Shown: piece by piece, positions 34,891 through 39,003 of the stretch | How positions within the stretch are numbered: the stretch's first letter is position 1 | Layout of the letters: each line of letters opens with the position of its first letter | Assembly (NCBI GenBank): GCA_022766945.1 | Contig: JALEOU010000010.1 | Location: 1-39,003 of the forward strand | DNA: 39,003 bases | DNA from: Fusicatenibacter sp. | GTDB lineage: Bacteria; Bacillota; Clostridia; Lachnospirales; Lachnospiraceae | Reading direction: 5' to 3' | Position numbers and translations under genes: made by a program | Notes under the pieces: generated by a model | Databases searched by the model: none | The model's input: only the letters and a program-made list of their open reading frames with translations | What the model was told of the DNA's origin: nothing

Positions 34891-35688
34891 ATGGACTATC
34901 AGGAGATAAATTCGAAAGTGATTGATTCCTGGTGCAAAGACGGCTGGGAATGGGGAAAACCGATCAGCCATGAGACGTACAAAAGAGCGCAGGAAGGCAT
35001 CTGGGGTGTTTATCTGACACCGACAAAAACGGTTCCCAAAGACTGGTTTGGAGATCTGAAGGGGAAAAAGATATTGGGGCTTGCAAGCGGAGGAGGTCAG
35101 CAGATTCCTGTGTTTTCTGCTCTTGGAGCCTGCTGCACGGTACTGGATTATTCCGGATGCCAGTGCGAGAGTGAGCTGCTTGTGGCGCAAAGAGAAGGCT
35201 ATGAAGTTGAAGTGATTCAGGGAGACATGACGAAACGTCTGCCTTTTGAGGAGGAAACTTTTGACCTGATTTTTCATCCGGTTTCCAACTGCTATGTGGA
35301 AGAGGTGAAACCGATCTTTCGCGAGTGCTTCCGCATTCTGAAAACGGGCGGGATCCTGCTCTGCGGGCTGGACAATGGAATCAATTATATCTTTGATGAT
35401 GAGACGGAATCGGTGCTTACGCATCGCCTTCCGTACAATCCGCTCCGCAATCCGGAGCTGTATGAAGAATGTATGCAGAAGGATTATGGGATTCAGTTTT
35501 CCCATACTATAGAGGAGCAGGTGGGAGGACAGCTGGAAGCAGGGTTTTGTCTGACCCATCTGTATGAGGATACCAACGGGGAAGGGAATCTGCATGAACA
35601 CGGAATCCCTTCGTTTTTGGCAACACGCGCAGTCAAACCCTCAAATACATCAACAATCAGCGAGCATTCTGGTGTCACAGATCGTTGA
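34891..35688 (+). CDS. Class I SAM-dependent methyltransferase
   Basis: The 265-residue protein has a Rossmann methyltransferase fold. The SAM site is KILGLASGGGQQIPVFSAL (about 60-78), the acidic ribose-binding end is TVLDYS, motif II is VIQGDMTKRLPFEEETFD, and the RILKTGGILLCG strand follows. It resembles ubiquinone/menaquinone- or tRNA-type small methyltransferases, but the substrate cannot be assigned. TATAAT at 34845-34850 gives a transcript starting near 34857, so I chose the ATG at 34891 after GGGGGTTAAAG rather than the earlier ATGs. The tail NTSTISEHSGVTDR is probably non-conserved. Confidence 0.82.
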   Translation: MDYQEINSKVIDSWCKDGWEWGKPISHETYKRAQEGIWGVYLTPTKTVPKDWFGDLKGKKILGLASGGGQQIPVFSALGACCTVLDYSGCQCESELLVAQREGYEVEVIQGDMTKRLPFEEETFDLIFHPVSNCYVEEVKPIFRECFRILKTGGILLCGLDNGINYIFDDETESVLTHRLPYNPLRNPELYEECMQKDYGIQFSHTIEEQVGGQLEAGFCLTHLYEDTNGEGNLHEHGIPSFLATRAVKPSNTSTISEHSGVTDR

Positions 35689-35735
35689 TGCCAATGGGAC
35701 AGCAAAACAGAAATGACAGAGAGGAAGAACAGACT

Positions 35736-36749
35736 ATGAAGGAAACGTTTTTAAATCAGCTGCTGAATTCGATTTCCGTATCCGGCTGTGAGGAAATGGT
35801 ACAGCAGGCAGTGGAAGAGGAAATGAAAGGATACGCAGATGAAATCCGTACAGACGAGATGGAGAACCGGATCTGCGTGCTTAATCCGGAGAGCCCAAGA
35901 AGGATTCTGCTTTGTGCTCATGCGGATGAAATCGGTCTTTTGATTACCAATGTAAAATCAGACGGAACGCTTCAGTTCACCTCAAGAGGCGGAATTGTGA
36001 TTTACAGCTATCCGGGGCAGCAGGTGCAGATTAAAACAGAAAAAGGCATTGTCTATGGTGTGGTGGAAGCATACCGTAAAATATACGAGAACAAGGAGCT
36101 GAAGACCAGAGATCTGGTGATTGATATCGGTGCAAAGGATAAAGAGGACGCTCTTGCGATGGTACAGCCAGGAGATCCGGTGGTCCTCGATACGCACATC
36201 CGCAGGATGGCCAACGACAGATTTACTGCCCGTGGACTGGATGATAGGATCGGTGTCTACATTATTATGGAAGCTTTGAAGCGTGCGAAAGAGAAAGGGT
36301 GCACGTCGGGAGTCTATGCAGCTTCCACAGTAGCTGAGGAAACACTTTCTTCCGGTGCTTACTGGGTGAGCACGAGAGTGAAGCCAACCCTGGCAGTTGT
36401 GGTGGATGTGACATATGCCACAGACTGTATGGGAGAAAATACGGCAGATACCGGCGAGGTGGTGCTTGGAGGTGGACCGGTGCTTTGCAATGCGCCTGGG
36501 ATCAGTAAACTGCTGAACAAAAAGATGGAAGAAAGCGCTGCAAGGGCGGGCATCAAAGTGCAGAGAGAGGCAGCCAGTGAGGGAACCTGGACCGATGGGG
36601 ACCGGATTCACCTTTCGAACGACGGAGTACCGATTGTGCTGGTATCTGTTCCGCTGCGGTATATGCATATGCCCTGTGAAGTGGCGGATGAGAAGGATGT
36701 GGAAGGCTGCATCGAACTGATCGCGCAGTTCCTTGCAGAGGACTGCTGA
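35736..36749 (+). CDS. M42-family metallopeptidase (glutamyl aminopeptidase-like)
   Basis: The 337-residue protein is an M42 (FrvX/PepA/CelM-type) aminopeptidase that forms large tetrahedral complexes and trims short peptides. Metal and catalytic positions seen are the His-Asp in CAHADEIGLLI (about 65-75), the bridging Asp in ARGLDDRIGVY, the Glu pair in STVAEETLSSGA, the Asp in VVDVTYATD, and the final His in RYMHMPCEV. The ATG at 35736 has GAGAGGAAG upstream. It follows the methyltransferase by 47 bp and probably shares its transcript. Substrate preference is unknown. Confidence 0.93.
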   Translation: MKETFLNQLLNSISVSGCEEMVQQAVEEEMKGYADEIRTDEMENRICVLNPESPRRILLCAHADEIGLLITNVKSDGTLQFTSRGGIVIYSYPGQQVQIKTEKGIVYGVVEAYRKIYENKELKTRDLVIDIGAKDKEDALAMVQPGDPVVLDTHIRRMANDRFTARGLDDRIGVYIIMEALKRAKEKGCTSGVYAASTVAEETLSSGAYWVSTRVKPTLAVVVDVTYATDCMGENTADTGEVVLGGGPVLCNAPGISKLLNKKMEESAARAGIKVQREAASEGTWTDGDRIHLSNDGVPIVLVSVPLRYMHMPCEVADEKDVEGCIELIAQFLAEDC

Positions 36750-36805
36750 CAGATCCGGATGATGGTACCGTCACGGAATCATTTCTGATGCAGGGGGAAA
36801 AGAAC

Positions 36806-37453
36806 ATGAAATATCAGAAAGAAATAATGCTGAAGGATGCGAGACGATGCCTTATGAAGAGCGCAGCGCCTAAGGATGCCAGAATCAGCATCGATCACAG
36901 GATACAGACTGCAGGAGAGACCGAGTACCTGGCATGCTATCCTGATGAGATCAGAGTGACTGAGGCAGAAGAGAGTTTCCGACTGAAAGAGATGGAGGAC
37001 AGCTCTCGTGCGGTGACGATATTTGCCTATATTGACGGAAAAATGGCAGCCAGCGGGAGAATCAATCCGGTGAACAATCTGGAGAAATACCGTCACCGGG
37101 CAGAGATGGCGATTTCCATAAAAAAACCGTACTGGAATCTGGGAATCGGCAGTGCTCTTGTCGGCGTGCTTATGGAACAAGCAAAAGAGGCGGGATATGA
37201 ACAGATCGAACTGGATGTGGCATCGGATAATGTACGGGCAATTTCCCTTTATGAAAAAATGGGGTTTTGCACCTATGGCATTCACAAATCTGCCATGCGC
37301 TGCCGCGACGGAAAAGCAAAAGATCTGATACTGATGGCTTGTCTATTAAAGGAGAAGAGCAATGATTCAGAAATGGAAGAGAAGAATGCGTTTTTTTCAA
37401 AGCATGAAGAGAAACAGAAAGAGAATCGGAACAGTGTTTCACATCCTTCGTGA
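36806..37453 (+). CDS. GNAT-family N-acetyltransferase
   Basis: The 215-residue protein has a GNAT acetyl-CoA-binding fold in its middle. TIFAYIDGKMAASGRI is the beta2-4 region, EMAISIKKPYWNLGIGSALV holds the pyrophosphate-binding loop (motif A, variant of R/Q-x-x-G-x-G/A), and ELDVASDNVRAISLYEKMGF is motif B. The first about 60 residues are not conserved-looking, and a charged tail of about 35 residues follows the domain. GGGGGAAAAG precedes the ATG at 36806. The acceptor substrate is unknown. It lies 56 bp after the peptidase gene. Confidence 0.88.
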   Translation: MKYQKEIMLKDARRCLMKSAAPKDARISIDHRIQTAGETEYLACYPDEIRVTEAEESFRLKEMEDSSRAVTIFAYIDGKMAASGRINPVNNLEKYRHRAEMAISIKKPYWNLGIGSALVGVLMEQAKEAGYEQIELDVASDNVRAISLYEKMGFCTYGIHKSAMRCRDGKAKDLILMACLLKEKSNDSEMEEKNAFFSKHEEKQKENRNSVSHPS

Positions 37454-37528
37454 GGCAGAAAAAGAAAAACAGAAATGGAAAAAAAGAGCAGATATAATAG
37501 CGAAAAGAAGAAAAGGGAGGTAACAACA

Positions 37529-38770
37529 ATGGTACAGATACGCCCTTTTGCGGCGCTGCGCCCTCAAAAAGGGAAGGCCAGGGAGATTGCAGCTTTACCA
37601 TACGACGTATATAGCAGAAAAGAAGCAGCAGAAAAAGTAAGAGGTGATGGGCTTACCTTTCTTCGGATTGACCGTCCGGAGACGATGTTTCCGACGGATA
37701 CGGATATGTACGCACCTCAGGTCTACAAAAAGGCGGATGAAATGCTCCGACAGATGGAGGAAAAGGGAGATCTGATGCAGGATGCCGCTCCCTGTTACTA
37801 TCTGTATGAACTCACAAGGAACAATCAGAGTCAGACGGGATTGGCTGTATGTTATTCTGTGGAGGAATACCGTCTCGGTGTGGTCAGAAAACATGAGAAC
37901 ACCAGAAAGGAAAAAGAACAGGATCGAATCTGCCACATTGATGCCTGCAGTGCTCAGACCGGACCGGTATTTTTGACCTATCGGCCGAACCAGGAAATCA
38001 AACAGATTATTTTACAGGAAAAAGTAAAAGAGCCGGTATACGATTTTGTATCAGAGGACGGAATCGGCCATCGCCTCTGGGTCGTGGATACACCTTCGGT
38101 AATCGGGAAACTGACCGCGCTTTTTTCTGATGTGGAGCGTCTGTACATAGCAGACGGTCATCACAGAGCGGCCGCAGCAGCTGCAGTTGCCGGGCTTCGC
38201 AGCAAGAAGAATCCAAAGTATACAGGAAAGGAAGAATCCGCAGGAGTGCTTTCCGTTCTTTTCCCGGAGGATGAACTTAAGATCCTTCCGTACCATCGGG
38301 TATTAAAGGACCTGGGAGGAAAAACACCAGAAGAGCTTCTTGCCGTCCTGTCAGAAGTATTCACAATCAACAGGGCGCCGTTTTCCCCATACGAGCCCGA
38401 AAAAAAGGGAGAGATGGGGCTGTATCTTGAAGGAAGCTGGTATCAGCTGCAGGTAAAACCGGAGCATTGTAAGGAAGATCCCATCGGAATTCTGGATGTA
38501 GCATACCTGCAAAGAGAAGTACTCACCCCCATCTTTGGAATCGAAGATCCGAGAACTGATCACCGTATCGATTTCGTAGGAGGTATCCGCGGTGTCGGAG
38601 AACTGGAAAAAAGATGCCGCAAAGACTGCAAGGCGGCATTTTCCATGTATCCTACATCCATGGAAGAACTGCTGGCTGCCGCCGATGCCGGCCTTCTGAT
38701 GCCCCCAAAATCCACCTGGTTCGAACCCAAACTCCGCAGCGGCCTGCTGATCCATAAAATAGAGCGGTAA
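37529..38770 (+). CDS. DUF1015 family protein
   Basis: The 413-residue protein matches the DUF1015 family. It begins VQIRPFAALRPQ, then AALPYDVYSRKEA, has FLRIDRPE near 45, the hallmark LYIADGHHRAAAAAA (about 208-222), and a C-terminal LLMPPKSTWFEPKLRSGLLIH. Members are soluble, of unknown biochemical function, and often lie close to serC/serA, as they do within about 6 kb here. The GGGAGG before 37529 sets the start; the longer open frame to 37475 lacks a ribosome site. It is the last gene of the plus-strand group before a repeat-containing gap. Confidence 0.93.
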   Translation: MVQIRPFAALRPQKGKAREIAALPYDVYSRKEAAEKVRGDGLTFLRIDRPETMFPTDTDMYAPQVYKKADEMLRQMEEKGDLMQDAAPCYYLYELTRNNQSQTGLAVCYSVEEYRLGVVRKHENTRKEKEQDRICHIDACSAQTGPVFLTYRPNQEIKQIILQEKVKEPVYDFVSEDGIGHRLWVVDTPSVIGKLTALFSDVERLYIADGHHRAAAAAAVAGLRSKKNPKYTGKEESAGVLSVLFPEDELKILPYHRVLKDLGGKTPEELLAVLSEVFTINRAPFSPYEPEKKGEMGLYLEGSWYQLQVKPEHCKEDPIGILDVAYLQREVLTPIFGIEDPRTDHRIDFVGGIRGVGELEKRCRKDCKAAFSMYPTSMEELLAAADAGLLMPPKSTWFEPKLRSGLLIHKIER

Positions 38771-38780
38771 CTAAAATAAT

Positions 38781-38891
38781 TTACAGTTCAGATCTCAAGA
38801 AACAGCCTGGTAAATATAGAAGCTTCTACATAACGTCCGCTGCTGCCTGAACAGTAACTTGCCAGTTACAGTTCAGCCAGGTAGCTGACGC
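38781..38891. repeat. Cluster of TTACWGTTCAG repeats with an inverted pair
   Basis: The tail beyond the DUF1015 gene has TTACAGTTCAG (38781-38791), the inverse CTGAACAGTAAC (38847-38858), and GTTACAGTTCAG (38865-38876). The last two form a 12-bp stem with one mismatch around a 6-base spacer. The minus-strand reading of 38830-38858 matches the repeat copies at 13140 and 22913. No gene is seen from 38771 to the window end. Confidence 0.55.
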
Positions 38892-39003
38892 TGCCATAAG
38901 TTTTTCTAAAAAACATGCTGAAATTTTCATTTGCCTTGTATAGGTCAAAAGTGGATATCTTCTTTGCCCAAACATGAGTTATGAGGTCTCTTTTGGTACA
39001 ATG

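Noticed and set aside
1-39003. CRISPR arrays, rRNA or tRNA genes, prophage or toxin-antitoxin modules
   Set aside because: I looked for regular repeats, tRNA-like cloverleaf ends and phage or toxin families and saw none; the only mobile element is the IS630 copy.

Overview
The window looks like chromosome from a gut-type Clostridia, most likely Lachnospiraceae. The reasons are strong AGGAGG-type ribosome binding sites, moderate GC, a Cys T-box leader, a DarA-type c-di-AMP receptor, a very large 2-hydroxyacyl-CoA dehydratase activase fusion, and tight gene packing with intrinsic terminators. This placement is inference from gene families; no species marker is present. Nearly everything is core housekeeping or amino-acid metabolism. 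Accessory material is limited to an IS630-type element at the left edge, a decayed sugar-hydrolase locus behind it, and a few intergenic repeats.

Layout. 1-1238: IS630-family element whose transposase needs a -1 frameshift; its left tip is cut by the window edge. 1418-4232: AGCS amino-acid:cation symporter, a vestige of a LacI-type regulator, and a GH105 glycosidase gene interrupted by one in-frame TAG. 4246-6169 (minus): cytoplasmic asparaginase and a PdaA-like peptidoglycan deacetylase. 6349-9949 (plus): recQ, rarA and the c-di-AMP receptor. 10034-12371 (minus): a two-gene DNA-repair cassette of unknown chemistry (radical SAM/HhH protein plus a DUF4130-type partner), with two abutting LexA-like boxes over its promoter. 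12567-13046 (minus): small membrane exporter. 13304-17030 (minus): hisH-hisF-ung-flippase operon. 17261-17965 (minus): secreted or anchored SurA-N-like protein with a long leader. 18474-22727 (minus): 1417-residue activase/dehydratase-like fusion. 23062-24693 (plus): tgt and yajC. 25011-29611 (plus): leuB-ilvD-ilvB, branched-chain amino acid synthesis. 29821-32066 (plus): serC-serA behind a structured leader. 32133-34421 (minus): cysS-trmH under a Cys T-box. 34891-38770 (plus): SAM methyltransferase, M42 peptidase, GNAT acetyltransferase and DUF1015 protein.

How genes work together. leuB/ilvD/ilvB and serC/serA build Leu/Ile/Val and Ser; no ilvN is present here. HisH and HisF form IGP synthase but sit away from other his genes. 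Genome maintenance is over-represented: RecQ, RarA, Ung and the radical-SAM cassette. RarA and the radical-SAM protein each carry a QxSLF motif resembling a beta-clamp-binding peptide.

The most interesting candidates are (1) the radical-SAM/DUF4130 cassette as an SOS-controlled, possibly clamp-tethered repair system, (2) the unassigned structured leader before serC, (3) the long leader at 17966-18243, and (4) a dispersed repeat with core GTTACTGTTCAGAC found in four intergenic regions.
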